This document shows, in pieces, positions 16,622 to 22,869 of a stretch of 53,781 nt of DNA. Position 1 is the stretch's first letter. The number at the start of each line of letters is the position of its first letter. This stretch comes from Bacillus stratosphericus. Lineage in GTDB: Bacteria; Bacillota; Bacilli; Bacillales; Bacillaceae. The translations under genes and the position numbers were made by a program. The stretch spans positions 1 to 53,781 of the forward strand of contig NZ_JAIVLB010000022.1 of assembly GCF_020524495.1 (NCBI RefSeq), written 5' to 3'. The notes under the pieces are model-generated. The model saw only the letters and a list, made by a program, of their open reading frames with translations. It ran no database searches and was not told where the DNA came from.

Positions 16622-18409
16622 TTACATAAATTTTGGCTTCTCCTGAAGCACCGTTTTAGCTCGTTTACTGACACTCACCGCCATTTCTAACGCATCCGGT
16701 AGGTCATCGTGCCAATTCGAGCCGTACCGCTCAAACTGCTCGAGTAGAAGCGCTTGACTACGGTGAAATTCGATCTCACCTTTTTCGATCTGCGGCATGA
16801 GCGCTTCTATACGAAGTTCTTTTCGCGATCGTTGGTTGATTTTCGTGACGCGAGATCCGGCTGGATAGCCTTGTATGACTAGCTCGCGTTTAAGCGTGTC
16901 AATAAAAAACTCTTGCGCCATCTGCGACTCGGCTGCGATTCGATCCGGCTGGTATTCCACGACCTTCTCGACAATTTTGCGCAGAAACTTATCAGGGTGA
17001 ATACGTTCTCCGTACGCATCAATGACGTAAATTTTTCCGCTCTTTTTATGTTTCGCTATCGTGACTATCGCCGAGAAGTCTCCGCGTTCTTTCCCCATCG
17101 CAAAGTCGACACCCATATAAACCGCATAATCTTTGTGGTCTAATATAAAATCCGTCCAATACGTAAAGGACTCCGGCTTAAATAGCTGCGATTCCTCATC
17201 GATTGGGTTATTCATAAATTCCGTGTTAAATGCTTTTGTTGTAATGTTGGCCTTTTCTATTATTAGAGCCGGCAGGGGGAAACGACCAGGCCACAAAACC
17301 TCTGCACCTTCGTCCATTTCCGTCTTATTTTCTTCATAGAAACGAAGTGCAGCCCGTGCATTCGGTGTAGACATCGAGTCTTCCGATTCTTCTTGCATCA
17401 TTTCTTCGACCTCTTCGTCACTCGGTACGTACTCTTTGTAAATACGTTCGAACTCCGCCCACAAATCAGTTCGCTTTGGCGGCTTGATAATCGCTGGGAA
17501 GCTGTTCTTAATGAAATCTCGACGTTCGTTCAATACGTAGTTCAACAAAGAGTCGAAGTGTACAAGTGTTCCCATGAAAATAAAAGCTGTTTTCGTAGGA
17601 TCACCCGCTGGCATAAGGTCTTGGTTGAGCCAATCCTTCGCCTTCTGACGCAATTCAGGCGTATTGGTTGAGTCTAGCGATTCCAAGTCGTCCAGTAAAA
17701 TTAAATCTGGACGCTGTGAACCATTACGGAAACCACGAATTTGAGTTCCGAGCGACGTCGCTTCCATCTTAATTCCGGTCGTTGTGATAAAGGCAGTCTC
17801 GGAATCCTTTTCGTTGCGCGTTTTTTGTTCGTAAAGGATCTCGCCAAAGTCTTCGCGTAGCTTTTGGTTGTACTTAAGCTGCCCCGCGACCCATTTGATG
17901 AACTTGATCGATCCGGCGTTGGTTTCCGAGATAATCAAGATCATACGCCGTTTTTTATACACGATTTCACGCACCGGATAGGCATTCGATAGGTACGCTG
18001 ACTTTGCGTGTCCCCTCGAAGCCGCCCAAGCGATACGAGCCGTCTTATTCCGGTTAGATACCGAGTCGAGTATGGACGATAGTTTCCGGTGAAAGTCCGG
18101 CGCGTTCTCCATGTCTACTGCGGTCGTTGGAACGAGGTTATCCGGATTGCCTGGGTTTCTCGCTTCCGAAAAATATTCGTAGAAGAAATACAGCATGTCG
18201 ACCTCGGCACGATGTACCCGTTTTAACTTAATTAGTTCGTCGCGGTCTTTCCGCATAAGTTCGATATGATAGTCGCTATGTTTTCCGGCTTGGATAATGT
18301 TGCGCAGTTTCTTCAGCCGCTCCGTCACCGCCTCAATGCGCGCCCGCCTTTCCTCACGTTCTAAAAATTTACCGTTTATAAATGCCAAGTTGTCGTCCTC
18401 CTCTCTCAT
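16622..18409 (-). CDS. Terminase large subunit
   Basis: This 595-aa packaging motor has both expected domains. The ATPase carries a Walker A-like 'SRGHAKSA' at residues ~131-138 and Walker B 'LILLDDLES' near 233-241, with a coupling 'FIFMGTLVH'. The RNase H-fold nuclease has acidic residues in 'GVDFAMGKERGDFSAIV', 'AAESQMAQEFF' and the C-terminal 'HDDLPDALEMAV'. It cuts concatemeric DNA and pumps it through the portal. The first ~100 residues form a charged helical extension. It starts the late operon; no minus-strand promoter was convincingly identified upstream. Confidence 0.93.
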   Translation of the reverse strand: MREEDDNLAFINGKFLEREERRARIEAVTERLKKLRNIIQAGKHSDYHIELMRKDRDELIKLKRVHRAEVDMLYFFYEYFSEARNPGNPDNLVPTTAVDMENAPDFHRKLSSILDSVSNRNKTARIAWAASRGHAKSAYLSNAYPVREIVYKKRRMILIISETNAGSIKFIKWVAGQLKYNQKLREDFGEILYEQKTRNEKDSETAFITTTGIKMEATSLGTQIRGFRNGSQRPDLILLDDLESLDSTNTPELRQKAKDWLNQDLMPAGDPTKTAFIFMGTLVHFDSLLNYVLNERRDFIKNSFPAIIKPPKRTDLWAEFERIYKEYVPSDEEVEEMMQEESEDSMSTPNARAALRFYEENKTEMDEGAEVLWPGRFPLPALIIEKANITTKAFNTEFMNNPIDEESQLFKPESFTYWTDFILDHKDYAVYMGVDFAMGKERGDFSAIVTIAKHKKSGKIYVIDAYGERIHPDKFLRKIVEKVVEYQPDRIAAESQMAQEFFIDTLKRELVIQGYPAGSRVTKINQRSRKELRIEALMPQIEKGEIEFHRSQALLLEQFERYGSNWHDDLPDALEMAVSVSKRAKTVLQEKPKFM

Positions 18410-18416
18410 TTCGGCG

Positions 18417-18445
18417 TTGACTTCCTTTATTCACCATCGTATAAT
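18417..18445 (+). promoter_or_regulatory. Promoter of the tyrosine recombinase gene
   Basis: TTGACT (18417-18422), a 17-bp spacer and TATAAT (18440-18445) form a near-consensus vegetative promoter on the plus strand. It is the only strong plus-strand promoter in the structural half and drives the recombinase gene, opposite to the terminase gene. Confidence 0.85.
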
Positions 18446-18447
18446 GA

Positions 18448-18475
18448 ACGTAACTTAAAAATAATTAAATTACAT
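18448..18475. repeat. 28-bp 11-6-11 dyad in the recombinase leader
   Basis: Two 11-bp arms (18448-18458, ACGTAACTTAA; 18465-18475, TTAAATTACAT) are inverted copies matching at 9 of 11 positions and flank a 6-bp centre AAATAA. The geometry equals that of Xer/dif-type core sites. It lies between the -10 box and the ribosome binding site of the recombinase gene, so it could be a recombination core, an autoregulatory operator, or both. The function is inferred. Confidence 0.5.
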
Positions 18476-18489
18476 TGGAGTGAAGACGT

Positions 18490-19035
18490 ATGGCCAACGA
18501 AGTGAACCCGATCAAAAGTAAACGCGATTTCAACAAACTAAAAAACGCCCTTAAACCAGGGCGCGACCGTCTGTTATTGCAGTTAGGGACGGCTTTTGGA
18601 CTTCGTATTTCCGATTTACTTTCGCTTAAGGTCGGTGATCTTCGCGGCCAAACGTCTCTTAAAATAACCGAAGCAAAACGCAGCAAGACGCGTGTCATTA
18701 CGTTCTCGCCCGCCGTTAAAAAACTCGTCAATGAACTCGAAGGTTCAGACGAAGACTACGTATTTGCAAGCCGCAAGGGCGCCAAGCCTATCAGTCGCGT
18801 CCAAGCCTACCGCATTCTAAACGAGGCAGCCGAGCGCGCCGAGATCGCTCAAAAGATCGGCAACATCGGCACGCACACGTTGCGTAAGACGTTCGGCTAC
18901 CGTTTGTACGAAATGGATATCGCAGTCGACCGGATTATGGCGATCCTCGGGCATTCTTCCGAAAAGGATACGCTGAAATATATCGGAATCACGGCCGACG
19001 AGATTTCGGTCGCATACGAGAGCATCGCGATTTAG
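18490..19035 (+). CDS. Minimal tyrosine recombinase/integrase
   Basis: This 181-aa protein consists almost only of the catalytic domain of tyrosine recombinases. The conserved residues are visible: Arg39 in GLRISDLL, a basic beta-hairpin with Lys63/Lys66, His129 and Arg132 in HTLRKTFG, His155 in GHSS and the nucleophile Tyr164 in LKYIGI. The usual N-terminal arm- and core-binding domains are absent, since most phage integrases have 350-400 residues. ATG at 18490 follows TTGGAGTG at good spacing. It has its own promoter and is transcribed against the terminase operon. It could integrate the phage, or resolve multimers of an episomal prophage; its size fits either. Confidence 0.85.
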   Translation: MANEVNPIKSKRDFNKLKNALKPGRDRLLLQLGTAFGLRISDLLSLKVGDLRGQTSLKITEAKRSKTRVITFSPAVKKLVNELEGSDEDYVFASRKGAKPISRVQAYRILNEAAERAEIAQKIGNIGTHTLRKTFGYRLYEMDIAVDRIMAILGHSSEKDTLKYIGITADEISVAYESIAI

Positions 19036-19319
19036 GTCGTGGTGCTTTTTGCCGGTAAAGTTCCGTAGCCGAAGACTCTATTAGGACCCGCATGCACCAC
19101 GGACTTATCATAGCCGACAACCCCTACGTCTACGCCGATTAGTCTGTCTTTTTTCTGCGCCTTCTCGTACCCTTTCATTGCCGCTTCTAACTCAGCCAAC
19201 GCCCTAGTCGCCGCCTTTGCTTGGCGTTGAACCGCCTTTAGTCCTTTAATAGCCTCCGCAACATCTACGTCTACCTTTACGTTTAATCCTCCGACTGATT
19301 CGCGTTTGTTTTCCGCCAT
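19032..19319 (-). CDS. Small phage protein of unknown function
   Basis: This 95-aa product has an N-terminal alanine-rich amphipathic helix (VAEAIKGLKAVQRQAKAATR) and a glycine/valine-rich C-terminal part (IGVDVGVVGYDKSVV). It converges on and overlaps the recombinase gene by 4 bp at the 3' ends. ATG is preceded by GGAGATGACGTGA. I do not recognise a family. Confidence 0.6.
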   Translation of the reverse strand: MAENKRESVGGLNVKVDVDVAEAIKGLKAVQRQAKAATRALAELEAAMKGYEKAQKKDRLIGVDVGVVGYDKSVVHAGPNRVFGYGTLPAKSTTT

Positions 19320-19370
19320 TCACGTCATCTCCTTTGTCCGTTTTATTGCTGCGCATTTTAACGCAAGCAC

Positions 19371-19400
19371 AAAAAACCTCCAGCGCTGGCCGGAAGCCTT
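19371..19400 (-). terminator. Rho-independent terminator
   Basis: A perfect 10-bp palindrome CCAGCGCTGG (19380-19389), with flanking CCGG/GAGG bases that may extend the stem, is followed on the minus strand by AGGTTTTTT. It lies downstream of the 66-aa gene ending at 19421. Because a tight palindrome gives little loop, the actual hairpin may use the outer bases. Confidence 0.6.
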
Positions 19401-19420
19401 GTTCTGATTGCGTTCATTTA

Positions 19421-19621
19421 CTAAAAATGTACTTTAATACTTTTAAGGACATTCGTAGTTACGCTAGCCCCTACGCAATAAATTACGTGGTTTGTGATGT
19501 GAAACGCTGTTTTAGACGGCTCATCTGTTTTCAAGTCAAACGCTACGCTGTCCTTCGTTAAAATCAAGTCGCCGTTTCCTTCGATTTTAATAATGCCGGA
19601 TTCTCTCGTATCGATTACCAT
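19421..19621 (-). CDS. Small phage protein of unknown function
   Basis: A 66-aa product with alternating hydrophobic residues (GIIKIEGNGDLILTKDSVAF), suggesting a small beta-sandwich. AAGGAGG precedes the ATG at good spacing and a terminator follows, so it looks like a real single-gene unit. No family recognised. Confidence 0.6.
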   Translation of the reverse strand: MVIDTRESGIIKIEGNGDLILTKDSVAFDLKTDEPSKTAFHITNHVIYCVGASVTTNVLKSIKVHF

Positions 19622-19737
19622 CTAACCGAACCTCCTTAAAAATAACACGAAATCAGCTCCTCTCACCCCGTACCCTTACGAATACCCTATACCGCCTTCA
19701 AAACGTCTATTTTCGTGCGATTTACGTGTTAAAATCG

Positions 19738-20025
19738 TTATGCTAGTCCGTATCGTTCCCGCAATACTTTCATATCGGCGGCGATTTCGGACTTTAATGC
19801 GTCGATTGATTCCGTCGCCGAGCCGTCCGTAAGCCGTAGTTGCTTCAGCGTCTCTATTTTCGTTCGTAGCGCGCTGTTCGTGATCGCGGTCGGGTAATGC
19901 GCACCGCAGACGATGCAGTCAAAGTACGTTTCGACGACGCCTTTTCGAACGGCCTGTTCTTTTAATACGACGGCGGTTCGCTGATTGCATGCGTCGCAGG
20001 CGGCGAAGTTAGGTAGCGTGGTCAT
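19738..20025 (-). CDS. Zinc-ribbon protein of unknown function
   Basis: The 95-aa product has two CxxC pairs (CDAC near residue 10 and CIVC near residue 38), consistent with a zinc ribbon, then a helical C-terminus ending LRERYGLA. The start MTTLPNFA at 20025 is chosen because GGAGGGG lies just upstream; a longer frame extends 26 codons but would cover the upstream gene. Its start overlaps the stop of the preceding gene (ATGA type). Nucleic-acid binding is plausible but not shown. Confidence 0.65.
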   Translation of the reverse strand: MTTLPNFAACDACNQRTAVVLKEQAVRKGVVETYFDCIVCGAHYPTAITNSALRTKIETLKQLRLTDGSATESIDALKSEIAADMKVLRERYGLA

Positions 20026-20321
20026 GTGCGCCCCTCCGTTTCCCAAACGATAAGACACACCTGTCCGTAATCGCCTACAAATAACGGAGCTTTCTGCACC
20101 CACATTTTAAGGTCGTCTGAATCTACGCTATAAAGATATACGCATAATAAGGAACCGGAGAGTTGTTCCGTCGGTATCCGATCCGGCACATATTTCGTGT
20201 ATAAACTCGCCAACACTTCCGAGGCGTTTTCTCCGAACGACTCTCGAAATGAGTCACTGCTGTCGTCGCTAACATAAACGTTTTCGGCGATTTGGATACA
20301 TCGGTCAATTTCATCGATCAT
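20022..20321 (-). CDS. Small acidic protein of unknown function
   Basis: The 99-aa product (MIDEIDRCIQIAENVY) is acidic and mixed alpha/beta. GGAGGACGCTAGG precedes its ATG and both ends overlap neighbours by 4 bp, so it belongs to a three-gene coupled unit with the zinc-ribbon and 53-aa genes. No family recognised. Confidence 0.6.
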   Translation of the reverse strand: MIDEIDRCIQIAENVYVSDDSSDSFRESFGENASEVLASLYTKYVPDRIPTEQLSGSLLCVYLYSVDSDDLKMWVQKAPLFVGDYGQVCLIVWETEGRT

Positions 20322-20479
20322 CCTAGCGTCCTCCTTTTCGATCTTTTGTGATTCGCAATTAAAGTACGCACTCTTTTTTCCGACTCCGTCAACGGACGAT
20401 CTTTACGTAGCCAAGATGAAAAAGCTTCTACTTCTGCGTCAGTTTCGAAATTCAGCCGTACCGGCTCGATTCTTTTCAT
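20318..20479 (-). CDS. Small basic protein of unknown function
   Basis: A 53-aa product starting MKRIEPVRLNF, chosen because GGAGGG lies at good spacing; it ends in a basic tail (HKRSKRRTLG). It is the first gene of the coupled unit 20479-19738. The 5' flank up to 20530 has no clear promoter that I could establish. Confidence 0.6.
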   Translation of the reverse strand: MKRIEPVRLNFETDAEVEAFSSWLRKDRPLTESEKRVRTLIANHKRSKRRTLG

Positions 20480-20717
20480 GTCAGACCCTCCGTTTAATTT
20501 GCGTATTAACCCTCTACCTGCTCCGAACATCTTCGGATAGCCACGACCAATCGAATCACAATAGGTAGACGATTAACACCCCGAGTTTAAAAAATTGTGC
20601 GCAAGTTTTGTTCACTAGATCCGGCGGTTTTGGCCGGGGCGCTTGGGGGCGGGCGGCGTTCGTCTCTTTTTTCGCGATTATTATTGAATAACGCATTCAT
20701 AACGTTGCATAACGAAA

Positions 20718-20740
20718 GTAACAAAAAGACTTTCTGTTAC
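20718..20740. repeat. Near-perfect 23-bp palindrome
   Basis: The outer arms GTAACA/TGTTAC and inner AAAG/CTTT pair around a single central base, with only one mismatched pair in 23 bp. There is no T tract after it on either strand, so a protein-binding site is more likely than a terminator. Confidence 0.6.
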
Positions 20741-21446
20741 ATTCGCGTTGATGATAAACGTTGATGCAATGCGGTTGGCAACCGTCTGAGCAGCGCAATG
20801 AATCGTATTAACTTTATACATCGTACCAACCCCGCCATGCCGCCATTCTTGCGGGCTGCCCATGCCGGCCGGTATGTATAGGATCGTGCATAAACGGATT
20901 GGCTTTGGTCGCTGACCCCCTCGAGTTTCGGAAGGCCTCGTCCGCTGGCGGCGTCTGCTTGGTAATCTATATTGTTAACCGGTATACTACCGTCACCCCA
21001 CCGTCCGCCTTCGTACTATATTATATACACCGCCTGTGCCTACCGTTACATGCCGCCTGTATGTCGGTACCCTATTCGACTTATCAAACGCTGCCTATCG
21101 TCTGCTTGTACGTCATCCTACCGTTAGTATGTTACGGTCATTTACGTCCCTCTATAACGTAAGACAGCATATTCGGTATATTTATAGGGAAAAACTACGC
21201 AATCAGTGCGGGTATTTAACGATAATGAGACGGATATATTATCGTTGTCCTCTCCGTATGTATTTAAGTACAGCGACCTCGGCTTCGCCTCGTCCGCAAA
21301 TATTCATTCATTATACATATTGCGTATATGTGAGACGGAGCGTTAGCGAAGGCTCACTAGGTATTAGATTTAGAAGATAAGAAGTAATTTCCGCCCTCAA
21401 AACGCTGTATCCCACGTGGCTCTAAGCGTCAACCCCATTTTCGCAT

Positions 21447-21495
21447 GTACGAATAAAGTCGTACTTTTGGCGTTTTTGTACGAATGAAGTCGTAT
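21447..21495. repeat. Tandem pair of 18-bp palindromic repeats
   Basis: GTACGAATAAAGTCGTAC (21447-21464) and GTACGAATGAAGTCGTAT (21478-21495) differ at two positions and are spaced 31 bp start to start, about three helical turns. Each has inverted GTACGA/TCGTAC arms. They look like binding sites for a dimeric regulator or initiator. Confidence 0.7.
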
Positions 21496-21604
21496 TGATT
21501 ATCATTTAATACGTCCTAATTGAGAACAGACGCAAGTCAGTACGGATCATCAACGAAATATTAACGTATATTTATTCGTATATACAAATATTAATACGAC
21601 ACGC

Positions 21605-21632
21605 AAAAAAGAGACGCTCCCCTGAACGTCCC
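21605..21632 (-). terminator. Terminator of the repressor gene
   Basis: A 6-bp stem (21611-21616 with 21627-21632, one G-T pair, 10-nt loop) is followed on the minus strand by TTTTTTG. It begins at the repressor gene's stop codon. Confidence 0.65.
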
Positions 21633-21856
21633 TACTTTTCGACTTCTTCGTCCTCTATTTCGAACAGGTCTTCGTACTTCCATCCTCCCGCTTTCATTAG
21701 CGCAACCACCTGCCAGTCTTCGTGCCGACTATTCGTATCGAATCGCGATATAGAACCCTGCGGAACGCCAGAAGCTTCGGACAGTCTTGTTTGCGTCCAA
21801 CCATCCGCCTTCATTAGTTCCTTCAGACGCGGCCTTACGTTTATGCGTTTGCCCAT
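21632..21856 (-). CDS. cI/Cro-type HTH repressor
   Basis: This 74-aa protein is an XRE-type DNA-binding domain: MGKRINVRPRLKELMKADGW, then TQTRLSEASGVPQGSISRF as the helix-turn-helix (residues ~22-40). The start at 21856 follows CGGAGGTGG at proper spacing; a longer frame reads through the promoter and is rejected. It lacks a C-terminal oligomerisation or LexA-type protease domain, so it is a minimal repressor or Cro-like protein. It is divergently placed from a strong plus-strand promoter with two palindromic operators between, so I infer that it controls both. Confidence 0.82.
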   Translation of the reverse strand: MGKRINVRPRLKELMKADGWTQTRLSEASGVPQGSISRFDTNSRHEDWQVVALMKAGGWKYEDLFEIEDEEVEK

Positions 21857-21884
21857 CCGCACCACCTCCGTATTTATATAAGTA

Positions 21885-21913
21885 ATTATACGATATCGAA
21901 TATTTTTTCGCAA
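21885..21913 (-). promoter_or_regulatory. Repressor gene promoter
   Basis: On the minus strand TTGCGA (21913-21908), a 17-bp spacer and TATAAT (21890-21885) form a good vegetative promoter, 30 bp upstream of the repressor start. The left operator overlaps its -10 box and spacer, which suggests autoregulation. Confidence 0.8.
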
Positions 21914-21946
21914 TAACCGTTGACATACGTTATACGATATCGTATA
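21887..21946. promoter_or_regulatory. Two 16-bp palindromic operators
   Basis: TATACGATATCGTATA (21931-21946) is a perfect 16-bp palindrome; TATACGATATCGAATA (21887-21902) is the same with one change. They are 44 bp apart centre to centre and overlap the divergent promoters. They are the best candidates for repressor binding sites. The perfect site covers the spacer and start of the -10 box of the plus-strand promoter. Confidence 0.8.
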
Positions 21947-21948
21947 AT
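21920..21948 (+). promoter_or_regulatory. Strong divergent promoter with embedded operator
   Basis: Consensus TTGACA (21920-21925), a 17-bp spacer and consensus TATAAT (21943-21948). The 16-bp perfect operator fills most of the spacer. It would drive the cluster of tiny genes at 21977-22749 and should be shut off by a bound repressor. Confidence 0.9.
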
Positions 21949-21976
21949 AAAGGTATAGAAAGGAGGTGCGAAAAAA

Positions 21977-22117
21977 TTGATTGAACTGGTGACTAAAATA
22001 TCCGTCTTGCTTGCGTCATGGTTGGCGATCATTAAAACCGCAATGGAAATCACGGCAATACGACGGCAAAGAAAGAAAAAGCGACGGTCTCCCTCCAAGA
22101 AGAAACGTCGCAAGTAA
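21977..22117 (+). CDS. Tiny membrane-anchored basic peptide
   Basis: A 46-aa product starts at TTG 21977 after GGAGG (AAAGGAGGTGCG). It has a hydrophobic segment (ISVLLASWLAIIKTAM, residues ~8-23) and then a strongly basic tail (RRQRKKKRR and KKKRRK). It is the first gene after the repressor-controlled promoter, the position of Cro or antirepressor in other phages, but it is not a helix-turn-helix protein. Membrane or nucleic-acid interaction is inferred from composition only. Confidence 0.6.
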   Translation: MIELVTKISVLLASWLAIIKTAMEITAIRRQRKKKRRSPSKKKRRK

Positions 22118-22118
22118 A

Positions 22119-22142
22119 CGGACGGGGCGATAAGCCCCGGTT
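22119..22142 (+). terminator. GC-rich hairpin after the first divergent gene
   Basis: CGGGGC (22123-22128), loop GATAA, GCCCCG (22134-22139) is a perfect 6-bp stem. It is followed by TTCAATCAATT rather than a T run, so termination is probably partial and it may instead stabilise or attenuate the transcript. Confidence 0.4.
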
Positions 22143-22160
22143 CAATCAATTATACCACAT

Positions 22161-22319
22161 ATGCGCAAAATTAATACGGTTGATACGTTGCTCATTTTCG
22201 TCCTGGTCGTTTGGATCGCGTTCATAGATTACGGTTCTATGCAGCCGATTGACTTCGCAGCCGTCGTAACCTTAATTGTTTTCGGCGGCACGGCGGCTGT
22301 AAAATCGCTAATAAAATAA
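22161..22319 (+). CDS. Small two-helix membrane protein
   Basis: A 52-aa product with two hydrophobic stretches (LLIFVLVVWIAFI and FAAVVTLIVFGGTAA). No ribosome binding site of the usual quality is visible before the ATG at 22161, so translation may depend on coupling or be weak. Composition resembles small phage membrane proteins (superinfection exclusion, holin-like). Function unknown. Confidence 0.5.
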   Translation: MRKINTVDTLLIFVLVVWIAFIDYGSMQPIDFAAVVTLIVFGGTAAVKSLIK

Positions 22320-22397
22320 GGCGTCGAGTAGCCGTCCGGTAGTTACAGATTTAGACACCGAATCATTCGGAAGAGAGTAAAGAAGGAGGACGACGAC

Positions 22398-22529
22398 ATG
22401 AAATTCCGCAGATTCTTGTACGGATGGGCTAGATTTTTGGGCGACGTGAACGCGGTGAAGAAAAACGACGTAGGCGGACGGATCATGCGCCGCGGCATCG
22501 GAAGGGCTTTCGGCAAATTGTTTAAATAG
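22398..22529 (+). CDS. Small basic protein of unknown function
   Basis: A 43-aa, strongly basic product (MKFRRFLYGWARFLGD...IGRAFGKLFK) with a very good ribosome binding site (AAGGAGGACGACGAC) before ATG 22398. Similar tiny basic peptides occur in Gram-positive mobile elements, but I cannot name a function. It belongs to the plus-strand cluster controlled by the divergent promoter. Confidence 0.6.
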   Translation: MKFRRFLYGWARFLGDVNAVKKNDVGGRIMRRGIGRAFGKLFK

Positions 22530-22572
22530 GCGCCAAGATACGTTATAATACGAAGGTTGTGAGGTGAAAGAC

Positions 22573-22749
22573 GTGACTAGACCGCAACCAGGCGATTATG
22601 ACGTATCTGTCGTTTATGATATTCGCGAGATGCCGGACGTTAAGAGCGGACGGTGCGACAATTGCGATACGTCGAAGTTTAACAGTTCGATTAAAGGAGG
22701 AGTATTTCTCCGTAAGTGTTCCAAGTGCGGAATGACTAAGCGCATCTAA
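22573..22749 (+). CDS. Small zinc-ribbon protein
   Basis: A 58-aa product with two knuckles, CDNC (near residue 30) and CSKCG (near residue 50), typical of a zinc ribbon. The start is set at GTG 22573, because the GTG nine bases upstream lies inside the GAGGTG ribosome binding site. A TATAAT box lies 30 bp upstream (ATACGTTATAATACG) without a clear -35. It is the last gene before the terminator at 22755. Confidence 0.6.
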   Translation: MTRPQPGDYDVSVVYDIREMPDVKSGRCDNCDTSKFNSSIKGGVFLRKCSKCGMTKRI

Positions 22750-22754
22750 CGCAA

Positions 22755-22786
22755 AAATAAAGACGCCCTCGCAGGCGTCCTTTTTC
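22755..22786. terminator. Bidirectional terminator
   Basis: GACGCC (22762-22767), 6-nt loop, GGCGTC (22774-22779), followed by CTTTTT on the plus strand and, on the minus strand, by TTTATTTTT. It lies between the convergent plus-strand tiny gene cluster and the minus-strand Rep-like unit and should stop both. Confidence 0.85.
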
Positions 22787-22787
22787 G

Positions 22788-22835
22788 TTAACCGCCCGGC
22801 TTTAATTCGCCCGATTTAGTGATCGCTTTAATCAT
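22788..22835 (-). CDS. 15-codon open frame with a strong ribosome binding site
   Basis: The frame encodes MIKAITKSGELKPGG and stops right before the bidirectional terminator. GGGGAGGTGAGACGG precedes its ATG, a near-perfect Shine-Dalgarno. It follows the Rep-like gene in the same transcript. It could be a real micropeptide or a translated leader remnant; no signal sequence is present. Confidence 0.35.
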   Translation of the reverse strand: MIKAITKSGELKPGG

Positions 22836-22869
22836 CCGTCTCACCTCCCCGCAGTAAAACCATACCATA

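Larger units (their letters stand above)
20531..21604. other. 1.07-kb block with no convincing gene
   Basis: Several open frames cross this block, but they lack ribosome binding sites and their translations have odd, repeat-driven composition, so I do not call genes. What it holds: a G-rich tract (20632-20658), a near-perfect 23-bp palindrome (20718-20740), recurring CCGT-containing pyrimidine-rich motifs (CTACCGT around 20985-21125), and a pair of 18-bp palindromic repeats (21447-21495), then A/T-rich sequence with AATATTAA repeats. It lies between the recombinase-side genes and the repressor. It could contain an attachment site, origin or packaging site; none is proven. Confidence 0.6.

Noticed and set aside
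20899..21380. Open frames of 87 and 114 codons in the gene-free block
   Set aside because: They overlap each other in two frames, have no ribosome binding site and have tyrosine/proline-heavy composition unlike neighbouring proteins.
21631..22149. Minus-strand frame (87 codons) opposite the first tiny plus-strand gene and upstream extension of the repressor
   Set aside because: It would translate through the operators and both promoters; the repressor has a better start with its own ribosome binding site.
22119..22150. Possible tRNA-like GGTTCAATC segment
   Set aside because: It resembles a T-arm by chance, but no acceptor stem or anticodon arm can be built around it; it is next to a simple hairpin.
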